DNA from: an uncultured Kiloniellaceae bacterium
GTDB taxonomy: Bacteria > Pseudomonadota > Alphaproteobacteria > Kiloniellales > Kiloniellaceae
Length of the DNA: 64,000 nucleotides
Assembly (NCBI GenBank): GCA_947500035.1
Contig: CANMQP010000007.1
Coordinates: forward strand, 709,096 to 773,095
Direction of reading: 5' to 3'
Numbering within the stretch: position 1 is the stretch's first letter; every line of letters begins with the position of its first letter. The position numbers and the translations under genes were made by a program. The notes beneath the pieces were generated by a model, which was not told where the DNA came from, ran no database searches, and saw only the letters and a list, made by a program, of their open reading frames with translations. Positions 1-7,695 of this stretch are shown in pieces.

Positions 1-600
1 GGCGGCAATCACACCGGCAAAGATAGCGGCAACTTCAAAGAGGACGATAGCGTACTGCATTTCCGCCGCTGTCTCGGCGACCTCCTCTTCTTCCTCCGCA
101 AGGGCCGCCGCAATCAACGCTTCAAAATCCGCATCGATCTTTTCATCCAGAAATTCGGAAAGCCGGTCCTGAAACTGAGCGGGGTCCGAGTCTTCGGCGC
201 TGGCTTGCAGGCGCTGAAACTCCTGCAATACAGCCTCGATCTTGCGTTCGATCTGCGCAAGTAGCTCGAGTTCTTCGATCTCTTCATACCCGACCAGCTG
301 GACTTCTTCGGCAATCATGATGCGCAGCTGTCGGATATCGACGCGAATGGCCGCAAGCAGCGCGGCCTCACCCCGGCCTTCGTCCCGGTCACCGATCATC
401 AACGCATCGCCGAATTGCTTGAAGAGCTGATAGGTGTGGTTTGAGAGTGACAGGTATAGCCCATGAACCCGATAGGCAAGCTGCGAACGCTCGAGATGCC
501 GCTCGGCAGACTGCGCACTCCAGAGGGCGATAGCGGCGGAAACCAAGGCAATTGCCAAGAGAGCGCTGAAGGAAAGCGTAAGTTTGGTAAGATAGCGCAA
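1..600 (-). CDS. Membrane sensor protein, N-terminal part (histidine kinase- or MCP-like), cut by window edge
   Basis: The frame is open from about 600 down to base 1. It encodes a short cytoplasmic start, a hydrophobic helix (LTLSFSALLAIALVSAAIAL), about 150 mostly helical, acidic residues, and the beginning of a second hydrophobic segment (AIVLFEVAAIFAGVIAA) where the window ends. This is the usual front end of two-transmembrane sensors: a periplasmic helical domain between two membrane helices. The output domain is not visible, so histidine kinase, diguanylate cyclase and chemoreceptor remain possible. I place the start at a TTG (598-600) preceded by an AAGGGG ribosome binding site 11 nt upstream, because no ATG precedes the first helix. 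It begins 17 nt after the ABC exporter gene and is probably co-transcribed with it. Confidence 0.6.
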   Translation of the reverse strand, partial: MRYLTKLTLSFSALLAIALVSAAIALWSAQSAERHLERSQLAYRVHGLYLSLSNHTYQLFKQFGDALMIGDRDEGRGEAALLAAIRVDIRQLRIMIAEEVQLVGYEEIEELELLAQIERKIEAVLQEFQRLQASAEDSDPAQFQDRLSEFLDEKIDADFEALIAAALAEEEEEVAETAAEMQYAIVLFEVAAIFAGVIAA

Positions 601-617
601 GTCTACGCCAGCCCCTT

Positions 618-2357
618 TTATGCCACCCGGCGGGGTGCAAAGAATCGATTGGTTGGCCCCTCACCGGTGAGAAGCACCTCAGGCGGGCCGATTTCCAGTA
701 TTTTCCCGTCTTCGATAAACCATATCAGATCCATTCGGCGGGCAACAGCCAGATTGTGTGTGATCACCAACGCGGTTGCATCGCTCTGCCGGACCAGGTT
801 TTCGATCAGATCCGGGCCATCGGTATCGAGCGCATCATCCGGCTCATCCAGGAGCATGAGCTTCGGGGCCGCAAGTGCCGCCCGTGCCAAAAGTAGCCTA
901 CGCGCCTCACCAGCCGAGAGATTCCGGCCCGCTTCCGAGACTTTCTCGTCAAGGCCGCCAAGCCGATCGATCGTGTCGCACAATCCGAAGGTCTCAGCCG
1001 TCGCCAGTATCCTGCTGTCGTCGGGCCGGTCCGCGACGCCCATGGTAAGGGCACGGCGCAGACTGCCGGCCAGAATGGGTGAGTGCTTGCCGACCAAAGA
1101 CAGGAGGCTGCGGCGCTCTTTCGCACTCAAGCCGACCGGGTTCCGGTCTCCAAGCAGCACCTTGCCGCTATCAGGCTGTTCCAATCCGGCAGCCAAGCCA
1201 AGAAGGGTGGATTTGCCAGCGCCGTTCCCGCCCACGATCGCAATCTTTTGACCCGGTTCGGCAGTGATCGTCACGTCATTCAGAAGGCCCGCTGAAACAT
1301 TCGTGAACTGCAAACTGCAGGGTACGGAAGGAAGAGGTGTAGCCGGTTTATCGGTGGGAAGGTCGAGCTTCGGTGCAGCGAGCATCGCGTCACATTTATC
1401 GCGTGCGGCAACCCAGGCGCGATGCCGGTCCCAAACGCCGGCCAGATCGCGAATAGGCTGGATCAATAGTCCTACTGCAGCCATAGCACCTGCTGCATCG
1501 GCGCCGGACGCTCCGGCGCGCAGCGCTGTCCAGAAGACGGCAGCAGCAGCGAGCCCGGATATGACATCTGGTATCGCCGTCAGGATTGCGGCACCACGCG
1601 CGCGCTCAAGAGCGGACGCGACAAGTTTTTTCGTGCGCCGGCGCAGATGCGAGGTTTCGATTTCGCTGCGCCCGAGAAGCCTCAGTTCAGGCGCATGCGG
1701 CACTCGTTCACTCATATCGGCCGCCAGGCGGGCACGGCGTGCCCGCAAGCGTTTGTGCGCCGGACCGAGACTTGGGCCAATCAATGTCATGGCGATCAGG
1801 CCTAATGCAATCGGCACCGCAGCGGCTGTCGCGAGTTTGGGATTGAGCAGGTATAGGACGACACCGGTCACAGGCAGAAGGATACAGGCAGAGATCAGCC
1901 GAGCGACGCCTAGGCTGACCCAGCCGCGAACCGATGCCAGATCTCCGACAAAGCGCATTGCCAGAGCGCCCTTTCGGCGCTGGGACACACTCCGAGCAGA
2001 CATGCGGGAGAGGTGCTTGAAGAGTTTCAGACGCAAGGAGGCTGCGTAGTCCTGCCCAACGCGTTCTGCCAATAAGCGCTCCCCAACTCTCAAAACTGCG
2101 ATGGACAAACCGCCGATTACGATCAGGGCCAAAGCGAGCGTTGGCAAGAGCGCATCATTCTCGCGAAAGGCTGCGAAGACATCGCGGGTGGCAAAGGAAG
2201 CAACCCCTGCGGCAATGCCCTGGCCAAGAGCGAGGACCGCGACCAGCAGAATGCTGATCTTACGGCCCTCGCCAAAGATGCGCGGTAGGCGGCTCCGGAC
2301 ACCTCGGCCCTTGGGCTGAGCACCCGGGCGCTGAAGGCGCGTGAACAGCGAGGTCAT
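618..2357 (-). CDS. ABC exporter half-transporter (membrane domain fused to ATPase)
   Basis: The 579-residue protein has about six hydrophobic segments in residues 35-310, followed by a nucleotide-binding domain with Walker A GGNGAGKST, a signature close to LSGGQ (LSAGEARRL), Walker B LMLLDEPDDAL and the switch histidine in VITHN. The fused architecture and length match type IV exporters, which work as dimers in the inner membrane to export lipids, drugs or peptides; CydC/CydD-type proteins share this layout. No peptidase domain precedes the membrane region, so it is not a C39 leader-cleaving transporter. Its ATG overlaps the stop of the P-loop gene by 4 nt (ATGA), which suggests translational coupling. 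The exported substrate is not known; the neighbours suggest a modified small molecule or peptide. Confidence 0.88.
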   Translation of the reverse strand: MTSLFTRLQRPGAQPKGRGVRSRLPRIFGEGRKISILLVAVLALGQGIAAGVASFATRDVFAAFRENDALLPTLALALIVIGGLSIAVLRVGERLLAERVGQDYAASLRLKLFKHLSRMSARSVSQRRKGALAMRFVGDLASVRGWVSLGVARLISACILLPVTGVVLYLLNPKLATAAAVPIALGLIAMTLIGPSLGPAHKRLRARRARLAADMSERVPHAPELRLLGRSEIETSHLRRRTKKLVASALERARGAAILTAIPDVISGLAAAAVFWTALRAGASGADAAGAMAAVGLLIQPIRDLAGVWDRHRAWVAARDKCDAMLAAPKLDLPTDKPATPLPSVPCSLQFTNVSAGLLNDVTITAEPGQKIAIVGGNGAGKSTLLGLAAGLEQPDSGKVLLGDRNPVGLSAKERRSLLSLVGKHSPILAGSLRRALTMGVADRPDDSRILATAETFGLCDTIDRLGGLDEKVSEAGRNLSAGEARRLLLARAALAAPKLMLLDEPDDALDTDGPDLIENLVRQSDATALVITHNLAVARRMDLIWFIEDGKILEIGPPEVLLTGEGPTNRFFAPRRVA

Positions 2358-3445
2358 GCTGCCACTCCGATTTCGACAAGCCCCAGAGCGTGAATGCCCT
2401 TTTTGGCAAGCATCTGTGCGACAAGAGCATTGGCCTGTGCGGGGTCACAGAGTGCGCTGCGCGTGACAACCTGGACACCCGTGGCGGCCTCTGCTTCGGC
2501 GGCACCCAGCGGGGAACAGCTCACCATGCCTGTCAAAGCTGCAGGTTCGATACCAAGTGCCCGTAGAGCGGCGCAGCCACCGGCCGCCGCGAGCGCGTCA
2601 GGCGCTGCAAAGACCATCCCGGCGAAACCGTCGCGGATCTGCGGTTTTTTCAAGAGATCGGCTGTTTCCTTCTGAAACACACCGTCGGCCAACTCCACGA
2701 CGGCGACATCGCACCCGTCACGCTTGGCATGCGCCAAAAGCGTGTCCAGCCCGGCTTCGATCCGCGCAAGAGGCTGCCGGTAAGTTGAAACCATCCCGGC
2801 GTCAGTGAAGTCCGCAACATAGCGCGCGCCGGTATCGACAAAGGCGTTGAAGTCACCAAAGGCGCCGGTGCCCGTAGCCTTTATGGCAGCGACCTGGTAA
2901 CCGGCCCGGCTCAGACCATGTGCGAGTCCAGCAACCGCGGTGGTTTTGCCCGAATTCATGGAAGCGCCGACGACGCCGACGACCTTCAAACCCTCTGGGC
3001 GCGTGACCTTCTCCAGAGCGTAATCAGCGAGATTGATCGCTTTGCCCGCAGCATTCGCCAGCAATCCAAGAGGAATGATACGGGTTGGTGCAGACATTTT
3101 GGCATGGCGGTGCCGCATCCGGCCCAAAACGCCGCCACCGGCGAGCATGTCTGCGCCCTCGGGATCCAGCTCAGCAAGTCCTTCGAACTGATCCGGGGCG
3201 TAGCGGTCGCCGCACGCCAGCACGACCAGGTCGCCGATATAGAGCTCCGACGCGCGGCCCTGAGCCAACTGGATTTTCTTGTGCGATCCGATGCGCTCGA
3301 CACGGCCGAGAACCAGATCGCCGGAAGTGGCGTAGGACAACATGTCGAGAAGACAGACGGCATCCTGCCGCGCAACCCGGCGGGTTGAGAAAGCCCATTT
3401 GGCTTGGTCGAGGGTGTTAAGGGCGATGGGGGAAAGAACGGTCAT
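2354..3445 (-). CDS. P-loop NTPase, dethiobiotin synthetase/DUF1611-like, with N-terminal beta-rich domain
   Basis: I start this 363-residue protein at the ATG (3443-3445), because an AGGAGA site lies 7 nt upstream; a longer frame from 3472 exists but lacks one. The first 130 residues look beta-rich and contain GDLVLGRVERIG and CGDRYAPDQFEGL, a pairing I associate with DUF1611-like proteins. A P-loop follows (GVVGASMNSGKTT), with downstream segments like those of dethiobiotin synthetase and MobB (VAAIKATGTGAFGD, CDVAVVELADGVFQKE). The family binds ATP and often ligates or phosphorylates small acids. The substrate here is unknown. It is coupled to the ABC exporter downstream, and a 159-nt gap separates it from the hydrolase gene upstream. 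Confidence 0.75.
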   Translation of the reverse strand: MTVLSPIALNTLDQAKWAFSTRRVARQDAVCLLDMLSYATSGDLVLGRVERIGSHKKIQLAQGRASELYIGDLVVLACGDRYAPDQFEGLAELDPEGADMLAGGGVLGRMRHRHAKMSAPTRIIPLGLLANAAGKAINLADYALEKVTRPEGLKVVGVVGASMNSGKTTAVAGLAHGLSRAGYQVAAIKATGTGAFGDFNAFVDTGARYVADFTDAGMVSTYRQPLARIEAGLDTLLAHAKRDGCDVAVVELADGVFQKETADLLKKPQIRDGFAGMVFAAPDALAAAGGCAALRALGIEPAALTGMVSCSPLGAAEAEAATGVQVVTRSALCDPAQANALVAQMLAKKGIHALGLVEIGVAA

Positions 3446-3604
3446 TTGATTTCTCCTGAATTTTTCCAGCACGCGGTAAAGTGCGAAACTAAAGTGTTTG
3501 AGAGTTGTGTGAGTGAGTATGGGGCAGACTGTTGAAGCGCGCCTGTCACTGCGATGAACCGACCTTCAAGGCCAGATGAACACCAGATGAAGAGCGCTTT
3601 TGGT

Positions 3605-4492
3605 CTACTTCGCAGCCAACCCCGCTTCTTGCTGTTGGCGATAAAGCCCGGCCTGTTCTTGAGCGGCATCAAGGACGCCCGGCAGAATCAAACGATCCAG
3701 ACCGCCATACTGAACGCAGTCTTGAAAGTCATGACCACAGTTAGGCATAACGGAAAGCGTGATCCGGGGCGTTAAACCGCGCTCCGAAGCTGCCTGACAG
3801 AAGGCCGCGCTCCAGCGTCTGGCCCGCGTGAGGCGATCTCTGCCCTGCTGCGCATCGATTTCAGGGCCGTGGCGTGTGTTGGCATCTGAGACAGAGTCTT
3901 CTTCGCCGACGCAGACCTGGACAGGGATTTGCAGAAACTGATCCAGGCCAGCCGCCAAACGCGGGCCCCAGTCTTTGGTCTTTCCGGGCCGTTTCTTCAG
4001 ACCGTAAGGGAAAGCCGCATCGTCCGGGAAGGTGTACCATCCGGCCGAAGACACAGTCAGGCGCGTCACCAACTGGGGGTAGAGCATTGCGAAACGGTGG
4101 GCGAACTGGGCACCACCCGAGTAACCGCAGAGTTCGAAGCTCCGGGTCCGCCAGGTGCCGGCGAGACGCAGTTCGGTCATTAATTCGAGTAGAGCGAGAT
4201 CGGCACGTTTGCCACGCACCACCTGCTGGTATTTGGGCCAGTTCACCTTGTCGAAGAGCGGTGCGATGACAGGGCGGCCAAGAGCAGCCGCACGTGGCGC
4301 CAGGGCCTCCGCCTGTTGTTTCGCACCGCGCCGGATGCCATGCACTGCCACAATTGGCGAGGCGTCGGTGGACATATTCGAAGGAATCGCGAGCCAGCAG
4401 GAAAGTGCGTCCTTACCCTTTGCAGGACGGTAAAGCAGGGTAACGGTTTCCGAAGGCGCACAGACCGGAAGATCGGGTACGGTGTTTAACAT
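3605..4492 (-). CDS. Alpha/beta hydrolase
   Basis: The 295-residue protein has the alpha/beta hydrolase hallmarks: an oxyanion-hole HG (VAVHGIRRG, residues 48-56), a nucleophile elbow GYSGG with Ser125, and a late catalytic histidine in PNCGHDF. I see no signal peptide, so it is probably cytoplasmic. The start is the ATG at 4490-4492, preceded by AAGGATAAGGCA; a longer frame to 4543 would run into the upstream gene. It begins 13 nt after the hydroxylase gene. A hydrolase here might act as an esterase, thioesterase or peptide-releasing enzyme on the product of the cluster, but nothing in the sequence fixes the substrate. Confidence 0.8.
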   Translation of the reverse strand: MLNTVPDLPVCAPSETVTLLYRPAKGKDALSCWLAIPSNMSTDASPIVAVHGIRRGAKQQAEALAPRAAALGRPVIAPLFDKVNWPKYQQVVRGKRADLALLELMTELRLAGTWRTRSFELCGYSGGAQFAHRFAMLYPQLVTRLTVSSAGWYTFPDDAAFPYGLKKRPGKTKDWGPRLAAGLDQFLQIPVQVCVGEEDSVSDANTRHGPEIDAQQGRDRLTRARRWSAAFCQAASERGLTPRITLSVMPNCGHDFQDCVQYGGLDRLILPGVLDAAQEQAGLYRQQQEAGLAAK

Positions 4493-4505
4493 TGCCTTAT
4501 CCTTT

Positions 4506-5078
4506 TCAGGCGGCCGTGCCGAAAACGCGTTCGGCGGCGGCACGGGGTAGAAGATCGAAGATCATGTGAATCCGGTCCTGATCGCCGTCGTTGTAGGCTT
4601 CATGGACTTGCTTGTTGTCGAACCACCAAAGCTCACCTTCCTGCATGCGGATTTCTTCGTCACCGGCCTTGAGCCAGGACCCGCAAGCGGACTTCAGAAC
4701 CAGGTGATAGCGATTACGGACGGCGTAGTATTCACCGCGGTCAATATGCGGATAGACGCGCCGGCCAGCAGGCAGGCAAACGATCTTTCCGCGGCTTAGC
4801 AGGCTGTTTTCCGCTTTCGCGGTGTCGCGCAAGAACTGGCAGGCGAGCGGAAAGTTGACTGAACCGCTTGTCCAGCGGCTTTCGTGGACATCGCTGCGCT
4901 TGCGCCCGGCGATCGCCGACTTTCGCAGACCGCGCAGGGGAATTGCCCGTGCCTCGCGCTGTACTTTGATTTTGGTTTGGCGTCCGGTCGACTGGTCCCA
5001 TGCCCCCGTGACGGCTGCGATTTCGTCGAGATAAACTTGAGTGTCGATGTTCGTTTTGATGCGTCGGAAGTATTGCAT
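4506..5078 (-). CDS. Aspartyl/asparaginyl beta-hydroxylase-like Fe(II)/2-oxoglutarate dioxygenase
   Basis: The 190-residue protein matches the cupin-fold Asp/Asn beta-hydroxylase family: metal-ligand motif PHIDRG (His111 and Asp113 region), RYHLVL, GELWWFDNKQVHEA with the second histidine (His159), and a basic residue after it (Arg169, RIHMIFD) for 2-oxoglutarate. Members hydroxylate Asp or Asn side chains in peptides, or act on free amino-acid-derived substrates. It is in the normal size range for bacterial members and has no signal peptide. The ATG follows an AAGGA site at 8 nt. An open frame of 52 codons ends 11 nt upstream on the same strand and could encode a substrate peptide. Confidence 0.85.
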   Translation of the reverse strand: MQYFRRIKTNIDTQVYLDEIAAVTGAWDQSTGRQTKIKVQREARAIPLRGLRKSAIAGRKRSDVHESRWTSGSVNFPLACQFLRDTAKAENSLLSRGKIVCLPAGRRVYPHIDRGEYYAVRNRYHLVLKSACGSWLKAGDEEIRMQEGELWWFDNKQVHEAYNDGDQDRIHMIFDLLPRAAAERVFGTAA

Positions 5079-5089
5079 GTCAGAGTCCT

Positions 5090-5248
5090 TTAAAGCTTCA
5101 CAGGACCACGCCGCTCCTGCTCGGTTTTGATGATTATGTTCTGGTGGTTCTCTTGAAGATGACCACCGGCTTGCAGGTCGGCCAATAGCACGGCGCTCTG
5201 TAGCCGAAAGTTACAAAATTGTTTTTTAATGACAATTTCGGCTTGCAT
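5090..5248 (-). CDS. Candidate small ORF of 52 residues upstream of the hydroxylase gene
   Basis: An ATG at 5246-5248 opens a 52-codon frame that ends at TAA 5090-5092, 11 nt before the hydroxylase start and just over its ribosome binding site. The peptide begins MQAEIVIKKQF, has a hydrophobic middle (RLQSAVLLADLQAGG), then an Asn/Gln/His-rich stretch (HLQENHQNIIIK) and ends RRGPVKL. Asn and Asp are the residues that the neighbouring hydroxylase family modifies. I see no strong ribosome binding site before its ATG, and I do not recognise any homologue. It could be a precursor peptide, a leader ORF, or chance. It sits in a 236-nt space that otherwise lacks a gene. Confidence 0.35.
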   Translation of the reverse strand: MQAEIVIKKQFCNFRLQSAVLLADLQAGGHLQENHQNIIIKTEQERRGPVKL

Positions 5249-5314
5249 TCACGTGCGCGTATCGAGCGGTTCACTCCGGCTTCATCTGGAGTTCATTTTC
5301 GTCAGATACCGGGA

Positions 5315-5971
5315 TTAGTTGCTGCGGACCCAGGCTTCTTCGAGACCATTGCGCCTATGTACCTCGCGATAGGCGATGGGCCCTTCGCTGGGAGCGTACC
5401 AAGTCGTCCGGACACGGCGGCTGTCGTTGCACTTGACGACGTAAGCCGGGGTCGCAGCGCGACCTTCGCGCAAGACCTCGACCGCGTCGGTGACCTCGCA
5501 GCGGGTTTTGCGGCTATAGCTGCGGCCGGTGTGGGACACGGCGCTGCGTTGGTAGCTTCCAACACTTCCGACGCGCAGCGGGTAGAGAGAGTCGAGTTCG
5601 CGAACCTTGGCCTGACCCGTATGCCAGTTACTGGAGGTGCCGCAATTGGCCCAGCTGTCGGATGGTGAAAACCAATCGCCAGCGCGCGTCCAGACGCATC
5701 CATTTCCTTCGCGAACGCGTACGCCGTTGCCAAAGGATTTAACACTGAAGGTCTTGCGGCTGCCGTTCTCAAGATCCGTGACGGTCATGCTGGACAGCGC
5801 GTTGGCCGAAGGCCGTCGCACCGGTGCAATCGATGCCGTCAATGGCCGGGTCTCAGGACCGACTGGCGCAAAGAGCGAGGTCACGGAAGAAACTGTCGGA
5901 ATTTCGAAATCATCGGTGATGGAACAGGCCGCAAGCGGTAAGGCAATCAAAGGCGCTAAAAGACGTTTCAT
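5315..5971 (-). CDS. Hypothetical outer-membrane-type lipoprotein
   Basis: The 218-residue protein starts at the ATG at 5969-5971, which an AGGAGA site precedes; a longer frame to 6016 is unlikely. The N-terminus is a lipoprotein signal, MKRLLAPLIALPLAACS, with the lipobox cysteine in LAAC. The mature part contains four or more cysteines (GNGCVWTRAGDW, SWANCGTSSNW, TRCEVTD, VVKCNDS), suggesting disulfides, and Trp/Gly-rich beta-like segments. I do not recognise a family. It is transcribed in the same direction as the hydroxylase cluster and ends 66 nt before the candidate small ORF, so it could be the first gene of that unit or independent. Confidence 0.7.
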   Translation of the reverse strand: MKRLLAPLIALPLAACSITDDFEIPTVSSVTSLFAPVGPETRPLTASIAPVRRPSANALSSMTVTDLENGSRKTFSVKSFGNGVRVREGNGCVWTRAGDWFSPSDSWANCGTSSNWHTGQAKVRELDSLYPLRVGSVGSYQRSAVSHTGRSYSRKTRCEVTDAVEVLREGRAATPAYVVKCNDSRRVRTTWYAPSEGPIAYREVHRRNGLEEAWVRSN

Positions 5972-6276
5972 AGTTGTATCTCCTGTTTTGCAGCCCTCTC
6001 GTTTGGGCCTTTTCAACAGAACAACGGGTGCAGCCGGAAATCCTTCCCGGAAAAATGCGATTTTATCGAGGTTTTTTCTAAATCTCTTTAGAAACAGATG
6101 TTTAGATCACTATTTTTTGTCGAAACCACTCTATTCTCTGGGAAACGCAGGCTTATCGCGCATAACTGATGCATGTGACTTGCAACAGCCAATACACTAA
6201 ACTTCACGCTTCCTTGCCCGTGCGAGGAATTCTAAAGCGACGCAAGCGGGCAATACTGCAATGGGGAAAGCAATTT
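5972..6276. other. Divergent intergenic region between lipoprotein and di-heme peroxidase genes
   Basis: This 305-nt region separates divergently transcribed genes and should hold both promoters. It is AT-richer than its surroundings around 6050-6130. It contains the perfect inverted repeat listed at 6075-6094. I see no RNA gene or convincing small ORF. Confidence 0.6.
6075..6094. promoter_or_regulatory. Perfect 8-bp inverted repeat, possible operator
   Basis: TTTCTAAA and TTTAGAAA are exact inverted copies separated by TCTC. The site lies between two divergent genes, 104 nt upstream of the lipoprotein start and about 180 nt upstream of the peroxidase start. There is no following T tract in the plus direction, so an operator is more likely than a terminator. 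Confidence 0.35.
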
Positions 6277-7695
6277 ATGAGTGGGGTTTGGCTCACCCGA
6301 ATTTCAGCCTTTGGGCTCGCCGTCTCTGCCTCGGCTGCTTTGGCCGGAGAACCGTGGGAGGAGAGAAGCCATAGAACCCATGTAGAGCAGACCCGCTATT
6401 CCGGCGAACTCAATCCCACCAGCTTGAATGATCTGGTCGGCCACGGTGAGCGGTTGTTCAAAGCAAAATTCACAGTTCTCGACGGCGCCGGGCGCCCCAT
6501 GGCGACGCAGGCCATCATTCCCACAAAACGCAAACGCCTGCCGGAAAAGCAATTCCATCGTACCGCCGGACTCGATGCAAACAGCTGCGCCAGTTGTCAC
6601 AACGACCCGGTCACCGGCGGCGCTGGCGATTTCTCGGTGAACGTCTTCGTGTCAGAAGGCTTCACCAATGCCGATTTCGACACCACCGACCCGCAGTTTT
6701 CCAACGAGCGCAATACGAACCACCTCATGGGTGCCGGCCTTATCGAGCTGCTGGCACGAGAGATGACAACCGATCTTCACGCCATCCGCCGCGAAGCGTT
6801 GCGCGCCGCCCGCAGCAGTGACGAAACACAGACTCGGAAGCTCACCACGAAAGGCGTGCAGTTTGGCCAAATCACGGCAGGTCCGGATGGCATCCTCGAT
6901 CTGAGCAAAACCGAAGGCATCGACAGCGATCTTGTCGTGCGGCCCTTCGGACAAAAGGGCGTGATGACTTCGCTTCGGCAATTCACGATCAACGCCCTGA
7001 ACCATCATCACGGCATGCAAGCCGACGAGCGCTTTGGCGCCCGCTGGACCGGAGAGACAGATTTCGATGAGGACGGTGTTTCCGGTGAGATTTCCACCGG
7101 AGATGTCTCCGCGCTTGTCGCCTGGCAGGCAACACGGCCGCCACCCCTTCAAGTCATGCCAGAGGACCCTGCCTGGCGCGAAGCCGCCGTTAAAGGCGAC
7201 CGGTTGTTCGATAGCATTGGCTGTTCCAGCTGCCACATCAGAGCCCTCCCGCTCGAGGCGCTCTCGTTCGAAGACCCCGGACCCTTTGACGCCGCCGGCA
7301 CACTGCGGCAGGGTGAAATGGAAGCAGCCTCCACCTACAGTCTGGAACTGCTCGATTGGGCCAAAACACTGCCACGAAACGCAAACAACCAGATCATGGT
7401 GCCGCTCTTCGGTGATCTGAAGCGTCACACCATGACAGATCGTCAAGTGGCGACACTTGGCAACGAGCTGCTGTCGCAACGCTTTGTCGAGCGCAACGTT
7501 TTCCAGACCTCTGAGCTTTGGGGCATTGGCTCGACCGCGCCCTACGGTCATCGCGGCGATCTTACGACGCTCGACGAAATCATCCGCGCGCACGGCGGCG
7601 AGGGGCGGGAGAGCCGGGACAACTATGTTGCGCTTGCAGAGAAAGACAAGTCCGCGCTCATCGCATTTCTGAAAACACTGATCATTCAGGAATGA
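6277..7695 (+). CDS. Exported di-heme cytochrome c peroxidase-like oxidoreductase
   Basis: I start the protein (472 residues) at the ATG at 6277, preceded by GGGGAAAG, because it gives a clean signal peptide (MSGVWLTRISAFGLAVSASAALA). Two heme c sites follow, CASCH near residue 110 and CSSCH near residue 320, separated by about 200 residues, as in the di-heme peroxidase/thiol-oxidoreductase-like family. A Met-rich NTNHLMGAG segment, a late MTDRQVATLG segment and PYGHRG are also typical. The protein should act in the periplasm with two covalent hemes. Its stop overlaps the start of the next gene (ATGA), so the two are translationally coupled. The substrate is not evident. Confidence 0.85.
   Translation: MSGVWLTRISAFGLAVSASAALAGEPWEERSHRTHVEQTRYSGELNPTSLNDLVGHGERLFKAKFTVLDGAGRPMATQAIIPTKRKRLPEKQFHRTAGLDANSCASCHNDPVTGGAGDFSVNVFVSEGFTNADFDTTDPQFSNERNTNHLMGAGLIELLAREMTTDLHAIRREALRAARSSDETQTRKLTTKGVQFGQITAGPDGILDLSKTEGIDSDLVVRPFGQKGVMTSLRQFTINALNHHHGMQADERFGARWTGETDFDEDGVSGEISTGDVSALVAWQATRPPPLQVMPEDPAWREAAVKGDRLFDSIGCSSCHIRALPLEALSFEDPGPFDAAGTLRQGEMEAASTYSLELLDWAKTLPRNANNQIMVPLFGDLKRHTMTDRQVATLGNELLSQRFVERNVFQTSELWGIGSTAPYGHRGDLTTLDEIIRAHGGEGRESRDNYVALAEKDKSALIAFLKTLIIQE

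Noticed and set aside
463..1251. 262-codon plus-strand frame
   Set aside because: It lies opposite the ABC exporter gene, whose motifs are unmistakable; its composition is that of an antisense shadow.
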